Positions 45,661 to 59,545 of a stretch of DNA of 64,000 bases are shown one piece after another. The translations under genes were made by a program, and so were the position numbers. Source of the stretch: Periplaneta americana (lineage: Eukaryota > Arthropoda > Insecta > Blattodea > Blattidae); NCBI RefSeq assembly GCF_040183065.1, contig NC_091127.1:108379834-108443833 (forward strand). The letters are read 5' to 3'. The notes under the pieces were generated by a model. The model had not been told where the DNA came from. It did not search any database and saw nothing but the letters and a program-made list of their open reading frames with translations. The stretch's first letter is position 1, and each line of letters starts with the position of its first letter.

Positions 45661-45871
45661 AGGCTCTAAGCTTAGAGGAATGGTACTGCCCCTGTACGGA
45701 AGCGCACCCCAAAACGATCCGAGTCTCAAGGTCGATACACCTAAAAAGTGGAATCGAATCGTATTCAATACGAATTGAGTTCCATGAAAACGAGTATCGT
45801 ATTCAATACGATCTCAATACGCTAAGCGCGTGATCGATCGTCATTTGTTTGGTGTGTCAGCTGTTTTACCA

Positions 45872-45931
45872 ACATACATACATACATACATACATACATA
45901 CATACATACATACATACATACATACATACAT
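45872..45931 (+). repeat. (CATA)n microsatellite
   Basis: About 15 CATA units, directly beyond the 3' end of the minus-strand LINE fragment, so probably grown from its tail. Confidence 0.97.
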
Positions 45932-46010
45932 ACGTGTTCTCCCATGGGCAGGTCTTTCACTGCAAACCCAGCATTCTCCAACGTTTCCTATTTTCTGCGA
46001 GGGAAATATG
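45932..46010 (-). mobile_element. LINE family 2, short 3' fragment
   Basis: The minus strand encodes KIGNVGECWVCSERPAHG, matching the tail at 3643-3846. Only the last 25 or so codons remain. Confidence 0.6.
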
Positions 46011-46814
46011 CATGTTGAAAAGACGTGTTGTAAAACATAATATTTGATGTTTTCCTGAAAGTCAATATTAACATTCTTCATTAACAGCCAGAATATTAAG
46101 TTTTCATGCGTCTCATTCGGAAAACGCAACATTGTTTGTAACTAATGCCTACAAAGTGACAACACGCTAATATGTCGACGATATATTAACGAACATAACT
46201 TCTTTCGAAACTTCAGCTTCTGTACTTAGATCGTTTTCAATACGTATCGAAAATTGCATGAAAACAGGATCGGGGGGGGGGGGAGGGAATCGTATTCAGT
46301 GCGAAAAATTTATTCAGATCGATTTGAATACTCCATGAAAACGTACTAAATGTTTGTGCCTTATTCCTTTGTTTTTGTAGAAGTTGTTATACAAATTCAT
46401 TACAATTTATTTACTGCTGCTGATCATTACGATTGTGATTTCCCCTACAATTATAATCCCTTACTTACTATAACAATTTCTACATCCCTGCCTGAACTCT
46501 GTGAAGTCGTACAGTTGCAGGCCTATGCCGTCCTATACAGAGGTGCTCTCGACATATCCCGTAACTTCAAAATCATACGTTGCAATATTGGTTTCGTGAC
46601 ACCACTGAATTAAGGGGTAAGATACGTTATTGCTATTTTGAGCTTTGTTTCATAGAGAAAAACTTTTTTGAACGTTTCAGATGTGGCTTTTGGATCACTC
46701 AGTTTTCCTTGAATGAAAATAATGTACGATAATAATACTTCTGTTAACTGGTAACGAACTGATTATGTCAAACTATCCCCACTGCAATTCATATAGGAGA
46801 TGAAAATGTGGCAT

Positions 46815-46816
<2 letters not shown>

Positions 46817-46867
<51 letters not shown>
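46817..46867 (+). repeat. (AAT)n microsatellite
   Basis: About 17 uninterrupted AAT units. Confidence 0.97.
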
Positions 46868-46868
<1 letters not shown>

Positions 46869-47653
46869 TCATCACTATTGGTTACAGCTATGAGACGAAA
46901 ACATAATATTAATCACCTCTAAATCCCGGAGATTATCGCGTCAATATAGGAAAGTGTAAGTCGGCTAATTGCTGGCGATTCACGTATTATGCAGGAAAGT
47001 TGGTAATCTATGTAACTCATAAACTGATCATAACTCCTGATCACATTATGTGATCTGGGTCATAACAAACCGAAAACAACCGACCAACTTGCAATATGGT
47101 ATAATAATATTGCCTATTCGCGTCAGTTTCTTTTAAATTTTGATTTGAAAGATTTCTTAACTATCTATGTAGCGTATACAATTCTGAATATTCTTTATGC
47201 ACCTACCTTAGAGGTCTTCGTATCTTCTACTGTGCATATGTCTGCGATAGATCCACTGGGTTCATGCCTTTTATACAATTGCACTATATAAAAGCACGGG
47301 AAACTGATTCAAATTTATTTCTAGGTTATTTCTAGCTTCATTTGACAAAGCACAAAACTGTATCTTAAACCGAACTTATCACAATCACTTCATAAATATT
47401 ACTGGAGTAAGTTACGTTTACTTAAGTTGTTTCTGCGTATTGCATCTGGTAGCGCCACTTAATACGTATATCATTTGTAGTGGCGCCATCTGCTATTATT
47501 CGTATGTATTGACAGTCGAAAAATTCAAATGTAGATAGACCTATGATGTCTTATTATTCCGCTACAGCATGACTAACCTGTTTTGTGTTGGTTCTCAGTG
47601 AAGTCGAGAAGGCTGCCATGTTGCACGGCAGAAAGTGTTGTCATGAAGCAATG
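46868..47653. other. Spacer without recognised gene
   Basis: Non-coding. A small inverted repeat with TAGCGCCACT and AGTGGCGCCA lies near 47450-47490; otherwise nothing is recognised. Confidence 0.4.
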
Positions 47654-47661
47654 CTGATATC

Positions 47662-49857
<2,196 letters not shown>

Positions 49858-50049
49858 CTGATATCCGATTATTGATGTCGCAGAGTATAAGGACAACATT
49901 AGAGACAACAGACGTGATGTCAATAACACTGAGTTGTACTTTTTGGCCTTTTAAATGTTTTTATTACAATCCCTTAAAGGCCTACTAGTTGCTGAAATTT
50001 TTATAACCAACTGCATTTTTCTGAATTACATCAGTATAAAAATGTGTTC

Positions 50050-50235
50050 CTTTATTGCCGAGCGATGTATCCGAGACTGTAACTGACACTCCTTCGAGAG
50101 GTCCCTGGGTTCAAACCCCGTGGCCGGCCATTCTGATTGGGATTTTTCATTGTCTTTTCCTCAGCCACAAAGGCAAATGCCGAATTGAAAATTTACATAC
50201 CGTCTCAATCACCAATAAATAAACATTAAAACAAA
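50050..50235 (+). mobile_element. tRNA-derived SINE
   Basis: GCCGAGCGATGTATCCGAGA resembles an A box and TGGGTTCAAACCCCGTGGCC is a strong B box. The body TTTTCCTCAGCCACAAAGGC follows. Confidence 0.75.
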
Positions 50236-50339
50236 ATTTAATCAGTTACGCCTACGTGAACGCAAACCATCTAACATACAACAATGGAAATACCAACTCA
50301 TCAATAGTCAATGGGCTACTGATATATCTCATCTACACA

Positions 50340-50685
50340 CGCGATATAATCATAGACTTTTTTTAACTAATGGCGGGTAATGACTGTTTGACATTCACCC
50401 ATATGAGGCCAGTTATATAGACCAATTTATCGACAGAATCGTTGCCCACAGTGCGCCATAGGGGGCTGATCTACGCTTAACCCACGATGAGATGATTATG
50501 GAAACTTGTTAGTTGGCATGCCACAGGGTAACCGGAGCTCCCAGAGAAAATCCCTATGTTACCTGTACCACGGGCTTGCCAAACACAAGTTATAAATCGG
50601 GGATATGCCGGAAATCGAACACGGGTCCACAGGATTATAAGTCCAGTGCCCTGGCCATTAGACGACCTTGGCGTCTATAATACAT
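50340..50685 (-). mobile_element. tRNA-derived SINE
   Basis: Read on the minus strand from 50685: GGTCGTCTAATGGCCAGGG (A box) and CCGTGTTCGATTTCCGG (B box), then a body of about 250 bp that includes TAACATAGGGATTTTCTCTG. The 3' boundary is approximate. Confidence 0.65.
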
Positions 50686-51035
50686 ATTTTATAGTGTATT
50701 AATATACTTTAAAAAGTTATTTTTAACAAATTATGTGTTAGCAAGGTTAGCAAGTCCACAATTTGCTTGCTTAGATAAAGATTTTTCTTGCTTATTTTGT
50801 CTGTTTTTATAGTTATATGAACTGAAGATACAACCATTTTCATCAAAGTAAATTGTAATCATTATTTCACAATAACGCCTGTTAAATATACAAATTTCTC
50901 CTAACCGCATACAACGCGACGTATATTTTTGCCGTGCAACTGTTCATCCATGTACGGCTTCACATCGAACTCCAGAGTCAGCCATCTAGCAGAGTAATAA
51001 GACATCATTGAGATAGACCTCTGCTAGGGAAATAC

Positions 51036-51211
51036 CACAGGTTAGTATATACAGTCACGAAGGTTGAGTTGCAAGGGTGCTAGGAACAATAGACTGTGCC
51101 GGTACTATTTCGAATTGTCTGTAATGAGGCGATAATAGAGATCCTAGTGGTTAGCAACTATCTATGGATACATATTTACTACGTATTGAGCTTCGTGACT
51201 GTATATACTAG
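51036..51211. mobile_element. MITE family T7, fourth copy, reversed
   Basis: The body is the reverse of the copies at 15162 and 32262. The left end CACAGGTTAGTATATACAGT is intact; the right end stops at TATATACTAG without its last bases. Confidence 0.85.
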
Positions 51212-51614
51212 AAATATTGAGTAATGCAAAGTATTCTTGAAAGAATAAATTACAAAGAAAATTGCTTATTTTTGAAGATCATAACAATCAGTGAAACAAT
51301 TTAAGTAATTTCTTTTAATATTTGTCTGTTTCTTAAAAGAAATTTGTGTTACATATAGAAAAAATGTATTATTTTCCATAAGTTTGTACTAATATAAGGG
51401 TCATCTTACAACCCTTCCTAACATATTTTCTTATTCCAGCTACTCAACTACCGCAACAAGCCGGCCATCTGTCCGAGAAGTATCGTATACTATATAACGT
51501 TTTTGGACGCTACTGGCGGACTCTGGCTACTGAGTGAGTGTTCTGCATTCTATCGGAGACAGGAAAAAGCATTAGAGGCAACCGCTGAAAAGTGAAGACA
51601 GCTAAAACATTTTT

Positions 51615-51862
51615 GTTGTTTATTTAACGACGCTATATCAACTGCTAGGTTCTTAGAGTTGATGGAATTGGTGATAGCAAGATGGTATTTTTTAGAGATA
51701 AAGCCGAGGATTCGCTACAGATTAACTGTCATTCGCTTTACGGCAGAGAAAAACCTCGAAAAAAAACCAATAGATAATCAGTCCAAGTGAGGAGCGAAAC
51801 TACGTCCGAGCTCAAGATCAGCAGGCAAACGCGCCTGCCGCCTGAGCTACGCCGGTGGATAA
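51615..51862 (-). mobile_element. tRNA-derived SINE (family B)
   Basis: The minus-strand head reads CCGGCGTAGCTCAGGCGGC (A box), but the expected B box is eroded. The tail ends in GCGTCGTTAAATAAAC. The body has GCTATCACCAATTCCATCAA, as in the copies at 36745 and 58945. Confidence 0.75.
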
Positions 51863-52279
51863 TAAAATTAAGATAGACTAATAAATAATTGACGACGGAT
51901 TGCTTTAACATTTCTATTAGTTTCATAAGCTCATCTCCAACAGTATTATTATATATAGTATATTTGAGCATGCCTGGTGTTGTAATGTAGCTCAACGATA
52001 TATATATATATATATTACTTCAATCTCCAGTAATTTCATCCCTACATGATATTATTCTACGTTTAATTTGTACTTCAGTAACCATTACTTTCTTGTTCTT
52101 AAATTATACAATAAATTGTCCAGTCTTTATTAATCGGGTAATGTTTTAGTACTTCGATTTTATTGTAACTGAAAATTTAATATTAGGCCCTAATTATAAT
52201 TTCAATTTCAATTGTATTCTTGATATTGTAGTTGTAACCCCCTGAAAGAGGAGAAAAGAGGCCTGATGACCTTATCTCT

Positions 52280-52560
52280 ACTAGGTTAAATAATAAATAC
52301 ATCAAGAAAGAAAGAACGAAAAAATAAAGAAATATATATCTGGAAAGAAAAGAAGAAGTAAAGAAATATAGAAAGAAAAAAGTAAATAAATAAATATTCA
52401 TAAGCTTGCAAGACGGTAAAATAGATACCTAATACAACTGTGAAGAATAATCCTTGTAGTGCTTGATTATAAGAAATAAAGAACTGAAAAAGAAAGAAAG
52501 AAAGTAAGGAAGAAAGAAAGAAATAGACAAATAAAAAAGTACAGTCACTAAATAAGTAAA
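52280..52560. repeat. AAAG-rich low-complexity region
   Basis: Irregular GAAA/AAAG/AAATAA repeats on the plus strand create long false open frames on the other strand. It is low-complexity DNA. Confidence 0.8.
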
Positions 52561-52825
52561 CCGCCAGCAATGTTACTTCTTGGTTACGCTACGCTTGAAT
52601 ACGCGACACTGTCTGTTTTCGTTTGGAACAGGTTTTCAGTGCCCTCCGACCAAGTGCCCGGGCACCCAAAGTGCAAAACGCCCGCCGTGAGCACGTCAGG
52701 TCTAGACTCTAGAGATAGCGAGTCAGCTGTTGAAATAACGTGAGGTGAATGGCTCTGATTGCCTCTTTCATCAATGACGTCAACATCGTTAAGCATTTAG
52801 CGTACCAGGAAGGTGCGAAAACTGT

Positions 52826-53277
52826 CTAATATTTCATTACGTCTATAGCAATATTTTTCAAAGTTTTTAAAGGAATTCCAAAAGGCTTAAAACATTCAAC
52901 TGACAATTTTCGAATTGTTCCCCTTGTTCCAAACAATAGACCAAAGACTTCAATCTGTCCTTGTATATGATGATAATCCCTAAAATATTCAATCGTAGGC
53001 TCATAAATGGTCTCCTTTACTTCATATCTGCTACAGGTTCTTCAACTGTAGTTTCAAAGCGTACAGTAGGATCGATGATAATTGTTCTGTCATTTCCCTT
53101 ATCACTTGCAAATGATGTCAACTTGAGAACTTCCATCTTTTGCAAGGCAGTGGACTTCTTAGTGAACCTCGTAGAAGGAAGGAAGACTTTTAGTAGTAAG
53201 TTCTCGCATTTCATGGTGTCTAGTATTCCAGACGAGAGTTTCATGTCGGCAGAATCCCAGGATTCATTCATTCTTTG
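52826..53277 (-). mobile_element. Non-LTR retrotransposon C-terminal fragment
   Basis: The minus strand encodes MEVLKLTSFASDKG, RTIIIDPTVRFET and, after one frame break, ETIYEPTIEYFRDY and EVFGLLFGTRGTI, ending in a stop at 52826. This order resembles the C-terminal domain of certain arthropod LINE polyproteins. I recognise the pattern but not the exact clade. Confidence 0.55.
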
Positions 53278-53279
53278 AA

Positions 53280-54024
53280 ACTCTGTAGGCCTACTGTCCC
53301 TTTATAGTTCGAAGAAAATCGCCAATTTTGCCACGGTTTTTCCTGGGTTATGCTAAATTGATTACAGCAATGGTGATCTTTTCAAACAGTATTTATTGAT
53401 GCTAACATAAAATCCTAGGGGATTAACAACAATCTAAAAATATATATAACAAGAGTTGTTTATCAGCGTAATACAAACAACATCATTAGCGAAGGCTAAT
53501 TTAACAAAAGAAAATTAGACATACTATTGCATTCTAGAATAAGTATAACATGTTTACAATGTATGTAGAAATAAAAACAAACAGTAAGTGAAATCTTGAT
53601 TGGAATGTAAAAAGAAATTATTGCAACATTTAAAATTATGAATGAAATGCATTTTGGTAGGGATGTAACATGAAGTAGGTCTATAACATGGTAAAAACAC
53701 AAAATTTCATATCATGGGATTCATAGTTGACTAAACAATAATAACTTATGCCTAAACTGTCTAAAAGCTAATAGAGCCTAATTTATAATGGTACATAGTC
53801 TGCTTTTAGGTTTCTAAAATTATTACCATTTTTTTGCTTTGTTCGTAAGACACTTTTGTCATCTCACGAGACTTTGTCCTTTAAATGTACTTGCAATATC
53901 AATCGAAACATCAGCCAGAAGGAAACTTGGTGCGGCAAGGAAAACCAGGAATTTCTACTTCCTGTAAATACGCATCATAAGACCTATAGCTTTTGCTTAT
54001 CTTTGGAAGGAACCCATGCTAATG
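53280..54024. other. Spacer without recognised feature
   Basis: A+T-rich, non-coding, no inverted ends or tRNA-like boxes found. Confidence 0.4.
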
Positions 54025-54032
54025 ATTTTCAT

Positions 54033-54690
54033 CAGGGCCGCCACTAGCACTTGCGAAGCAGTCACAGTCAGTTTAAACTTTAGATAGATGCAGACAGACA
54101 GATAAATTACCAAAAATCTCTCAAAAGACTTTATAAAAGTGTCTATTGCTTTTCCTCTTTCTCTAATGTTTGAAATTCTGATTCAAAAATTCTTCCTCTA
54201 TACATTTCAGAAGCACTAGCACAAACACCCTTTCGGTTTTACAGAAATACCCACTTCTATTAAAGCATTAACAATTAAAACCTAGATCGCGCGGCCAAAT
54301 ATAATTGTAGGCCTACTCAGAATTTAAATAACAACGTGCCAGTGGCATTTATATCACTGCGTTGGTATGGAGACGATGCAGCACGATACAATATCATAGC
54401 TACGAAAATACAGAATAATTTATTATAATTATTTTTGCATGTGATGGTTCCTGGCATTATAAGCAATATGACAATATTAATTTCAAGCAACAGACAGAGT
54501 CAATTTCCTAACGAAACACGCTTCTCATTTACAGCAATATCACCTTGACTTGCCACCTCCTCGTGCAGTGTTGCTGTTTTACAACCTCTTCCCCAGATTT
54601 ATTAATATGCATTTAGTTTTATGTCAATTAGTTAATTATTGAAAGAATGAGTCGCGAGGCACGTTTCGCACATCCCTAATGACAGCCCTG
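54033..54690. mobile_element. hAT-type non-autonomous element, 8-bp duplication
   Basis: Ends CAGGGCCGCCACTAGCAC and, inverted, CAGGGCTGTCATTAGGG. ATTTTCAT flanks both sides exactly (54025-54032 and 54691-54698). It is 658 bp with no transposase coding. Confidence 0.88.
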
Positions 54691-54698
54691 ATTTTCAT

Positions 54699-55940
54699 CA
54701 AGTGGTTTTATTTTAGGAGGTTTGAGAGAAAATTCGAAAATATGGGAGTAATAACTGAGCACACGAATTCACTGATTCAAACTCAATAGAGAAAAATGTA
54801 TTGGCAAGAAAACCCAAAAAATTATTTGCAATAAAATCAGAGTTCGTAATGCACAAGAGTAAACCACAATGGTTTTTCAGTTTGTGAATTCTTGGGACCA
54901 TTCCATTCTGTGTCGTAAAAGATGTGAATGGATCATAACGACACATTTTATTATTAGGCCGAAAATTGCAACTGTTATAATTTACAAGAGTTGAATACAA
55001 TGGCAAAATGATGGAAAACTTCTTTCCTTGCAAGAGGCTGGAACGAATATTCCGAGGACAGTGTACTGTATATATGCAACTTATCTTCTTATTTAGAGTC
55101 CCTAATATGATCATGGGTTCGTCGTGAAGAGTAACAGCGCTGACTCCGGTATTATTTTGAACTTCGAGATGAGCTCCTAATTCTTTTCAGAGAACAGAAT
55201 AAAATGCCTTTCTGTAGATCTTTAAATTGAATCCTGGATCATGAAATTTGCATAGCATGCAGACATTTATGATCATGCTTTCTGAAGGAAAATATTTTAA
55301 CTTCCACAGACAAATTTATAGCTTTAAAAAATAAACTTCGTGCATAAAGGAAAACATCATTTGAAAGAAATTAAAAAAAAAAAACGTTTCCCCTCTTACC
55401 TCAGCTCCAGATTCAAATAAAAGAAAAAAGCTAAAAACATGTATTATTTTTCCGACCATTTGGAATCAGTCAGGAAACTGACAAACACTTTTCTTTCTTA
55501 TTATTATCAAACAGGTACGCTGGTGTTCAAAGATACCTGGCTCGTACTGATCGATATATCGAAGATAATAGTCAGTGTCCCCAATAGTACAGACCCAGAA
55601 ACAAAATTTGGGCCACCTAAATTTACAAAGTTACAGATAAAATGCATTGCGCATGTGCAGTAAACAGTTGCGCCTAAATGCATGCTACTTGTGGACAGTC
55701 TCGCGAAGCTTGTTGCCTACACAGAGGAAGACTGCTATCAAGACTCGGCCTATTTTTTTTTCCATTCTGTATTTGTACATAAATATAAACCTCTGATTGA
55801 GGTTCTGGCTGATATGTAGGCCTACATCTATTATCAGGCAGTACATCTCACTTGACGATATGTGTAAGAGGAAGAACAATTGTTTGTATGCATCTGAAGT
55901 CTAATCAGATAATATAGTAATATGTAACTAATCGGCGATG
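54699..55940. other. Spacer, no gene recognised
   Basis: A 133-codon minus-strand open frame at 54713-55114 shows no motif I recognise and unremarkable composition, and I do not call it a gene. Confidence 0.4.
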
Positions 55941-55944
55941 TATG

Positions 55945-56095
55945 CAATGGAGGGGAAAGGAACTAGCCACCCCATTATCTCCTGGCCTAGTTGCCTCATA
56001 AGTAGTGATATGTTGGTGCCTCATAAGTAGTGATATGTTGGTATCACTTGTGAGATTCAAATCTGTCTTCGGACAGTTGACTAAACAACAACATA
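55945..56095 (+). mobile_element. SINE body (family F) with an internal duplication
   Basis: GGAACTAGCCACCCCATTATC and the ending ACAGTTGACTAAACAACAAC fit a SINE body also seen at 42565. A 28-bp piece including CATAAGTAGTGATATGTTGG is tandemly duplicated at 55994-56043. Confidence 0.65.
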
Positions 56096-58105
56096 AATAT
56101 ACCCGCGTTATAGAATTCAGAATTTCATCCCATCATGTCCCTTTAATGATTGTAAAAAAAAAAACCCTACGTTTAGCAGAAAACCGCTGATATTTTCAAT
56201 TGTGAGAATAATTTTATACTTAATCTATAACATCATTTTCCGAAAAACTTTTTTACCCGTCCCAATAATAGTGTCACCTATTGAGAACTAGCGGAACCAT
56301 TTCAAAGTTTGTCAATCTGTTATATATTTCGTTCTGACTTATCCCACGGTTAAAAAGTTCGCTTACACGATCAGAAAATTGTATATCAGACATTTCTGAA
56401 CGCCAATCCACGTACGACTCGATCAGCAGAATATTCAAGCATATCAATCAGTTTATTCAGTCTGCAAGAATCAGAACTGCCTGAAAAGAAATGTAATCGC
56501 ATTAATTATAGCGAAGCGTGACACAATTTTTGGGTAAACTGGGGTTCGGAAATAGTGATCTAGGCCGTGCTTTACGTCGTTAAAAGCTAAACGAAACTCG
56601 GAAACGCTCCTATTTTTAATTAACTGAATTCTAAATTGATCTTGTCCCTTCTTCGAAAATGTTTGGGAAAGCTCATCTTGCTCTGCCTACACTGACGCTT
56701 CGCCACTATAACGATGAAATTGATTAACTATGCAGATTGGAGGGGGCAATGCGGTACGTCAAAATAAATAGAAAACCTATTATGTGTTTCCAAAAATTGT
56801 AATATTATTGTGTTTTTTTATTTTGTAGATACTTTATTCAAACTGTTATGTAAAGACGAAAAATTAATAAAATATAGATTAGAATATAGTACTATAAAAT
56901 AAATACAAAATAATAATAAAATATGAGGAAAAAGTGATTTAAGTACAGAAAAAACTTAAGATTTAAATATTAACAAATATGTCATGTTTTAATGTCTTGG
57001 CGTTTATCGACTTTTGAAAAAAAAAAAACAGTATATTTCGTACTCTCACTTTTCCATTTATAAACCTAAATTTTAAAATATTAATTTCATAATCGCATTA
57101 GTATCTTAATAAACAATACGACAGTAAAAGAATAAGAAATTTGGGGTTGATTTTTTATTGAAAACATCAGACCAACAATTTTGGTAGACCTCAAGATCCT
57201 GAATTTTGAAAAACAGAATATTCTGTATACGAAATATAATACAATACTTTTTAATAAAATAAAAACACATTTTCTGACAGATTTAGTTTGAGGCGTTTAG
57301 TGACATTTAAAAAAAACGCTCTCCAATTATTGTATTGCAAAAGACAAGCATAAATTGAACACTGAATTGGCAGTATCAGCAGAATAAATTATGTTTTGAA
57401 AACTTCTATACTTTAATTGAAAGTACATTCTAAAAAACTATAATTTTTATGGAGATTTAATATATCAGAAGCTGTTTTTCATATTTATATAAAACATTGT
57501 AAATAATATAGTGTACATAACCAGTAGGCTGAATGCCATTTTTATGAATAATAAGTAGTATACAGCATACTGTTTGACATTTTATTTAAAAAGTGTCAAT
57601 TATTATTTTGTCCACATACGTACTCTTTAATACTACTGCAATATGCGGCTACTGCAATAACTCTAGCAAGCACGGCCTGCACTCCTTACCTTCTCCTTCC
57701 TCTCTGCTGCACTCAGTCGGTGACAAGCGACAGTGCGCAGCGTTGCAAGATTTATTTTAACTATTTTCGCAATTATTCAATTTAAATTCATGACTGAATG
57801 GTTTAATTTACAAAAGACATTCAAGACATTAACTGTTCAAATTATTTTTACCTATCTGCTTGTATAGCAATCAGTCATTTCTCTTGGGCTGTTACCGTAA
57901 TAGAGCGCTGCAAACATTGGACAAAGACTTTTTTTTTCCTGCTTTACGGTGCTTCGAAGGAAAAGTGTAATGCAAGTTTTGTTATATTTAACATGTAGAA
58001 TCACCTCTTAAATTTTGGTGCATCGGTCCCCTTCCACCATGTATATAGGCCTAAATAACATTTTCGTCGATTTTATTTTGTGCCATTGAAAATATGATAA
58101 TTTAA
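56096..58105. other. A+T-rich spacer, no gene seen
   Basis: Two kilobases of low-complexity A+T-rich DNA with poly-A runs. No exon, inverted ends or tRNA-like boxes are supportable. Confidence 0.4.
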
Positions 58106-58110
58106 GGATT

Positions 58111-58330
58111 CAGAACTATAGTGGGCCAAGCGCCATTTACTAAAACCGTAGAAAGCAAGGTTAAAATGAAGTTATTACCATAATTCAATGGAAACATATA
58201 GCAAGTAATACAAAGTGTACACATTAAAACTAAATGATATGTCAATCTTCATTAAACTATGGTATTCATTTAACTTTAACCCTTGCTTTCTCAGTTTTTA
58301 ATAAATGGCGCTTGGCCCACTATGGCTCTG
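58111..58330. mobile_element. MITE with 60-bp inverted ends
   Basis: The left end CAGAACTATAGTGGGCCAAG and the right end, inverted, CAGAGCCATAGTGGGCCAAG pair over about 60 bp with few mismatches (through the AAAGCAAGG region). At 220 bp it is non-coding. No flanking duplication is evident. Confidence 0.85.
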
Positions 58331-58538
58331 AACCCTTCAATTGTCCCCAGCGCGATACTTACACTTCGTAAAATATTCCATTTTGAGCTCTGATTTAACT
58401 CAATTGTAGTAAATATACCAACCAACTCCAGAAATACAATCTGACAAATAGCAATAGAAGAGTCTAGCATTGGACATGGAACAAGAGTAATAGAAATATA
58501 TCAAAATCATTTCGATTACAGTATTCTGATTCATAACC

Positions 58539-59491
58539 TCATTCGTCAGTCTCATAAATATAGTTCTTATCCTTTTGCAAATGCATCCTTGCTTGCATAA
58601 GTGCCATGGTCTTCATGTAACATTTGAACTTGTGCATCAGATCTTCACTCTTTGGTTTCAGATGTGCGAATAGATTTGGCGATATCAGGGGTCTGGGTAG
58701 GAGGTCCCTCTTGCGTTGCATGGCTATCTTCATGTACTTCTTAATCACTTGCTCACTGTGGCGAATATTGAATTCTACTAGTCCCGCGAGACGATCAAAT
58801 TCTTCATGAGAGTAATGAAATTTGAATGTGTCGAATGGCTTTTTGGGGTCATTAAAAAGACTGAAGGATGCAAAGTCGACTTCTTCTTTTGTTTCCCGTT
58901 TTATGCCTGAAATATAGAAACAAGCATTTTATATCAATACCATGGAATTTAGACCTATTTTTATTTAATAATGACGTATCAACTGTCTGGTCATCTAGCG
59001 TTGGTGAAATTGGTGATAGCGAGACAAGATGCGATTACCTTTCATTCATCCTAGAGTTGGGGAATACCTTTAAGTAATTCCCACTAGCCCAATTGAGATT
59101 CGAACCCACGGCCGAGCGCAAAATCGGATCATAAGTTCTGCTTGATAACCCTGTGGTTAAAACTATAGTCTATGGCCTATGTGCAGCAGCAGCAGCGTCT
59201 ATATGACCGTAGCTCTCTTTGATAGAAGGCCATGTCCAGCGAAAAGCCGCGCTTTCGTCTTGCTGGTGTAACGTACATATTATGTATGAATGGGTTCAGA
59301 TGCGCGATGCATGTATGCCTCTTCAAAATTAAAATTGCTAACAGTGTTGCCAACACATAAATTGTATCCCCGGCAGTCTAACACCTGGAAATCCGTCAGA
59401 ATCCGTCAAAATAATAAAAAAGATCCACTCGATATATCTATATACAAATAAAAGCAATTATTAACGCAACTTCCTTACCAGTCTTGATTAA

Positions 59492-59545
<54 letters not shown>

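Larger units (their letters stand above)
45700..46340. repeat. Cluster of quasi-palindromes around CGTATTCAATACG
   Basis: TCGTATTCAATACGA-like palindromes occur near 45749, 45799, 46225 and 46290. CATGAAAACG or a close variant sits next to them (near 45783, 46247 and 46333). A microsatellite and a LINE fragment lie inside the interval. It could be the two subterminal regions of one diverged element. Confidence 0.45.

Noticed and set aside
52183-52570. Hydrophobic, Phe-rich minus-strand open frames
   Set aside because: They arise from the AAAG-rich low-complexity tract read on the opposite strand.
54713-55114. 133-aa minus-strand open frame
   Set aside because: No recognisable motif, no splice partners, and A+T-rich composition typical of chance open frames here.
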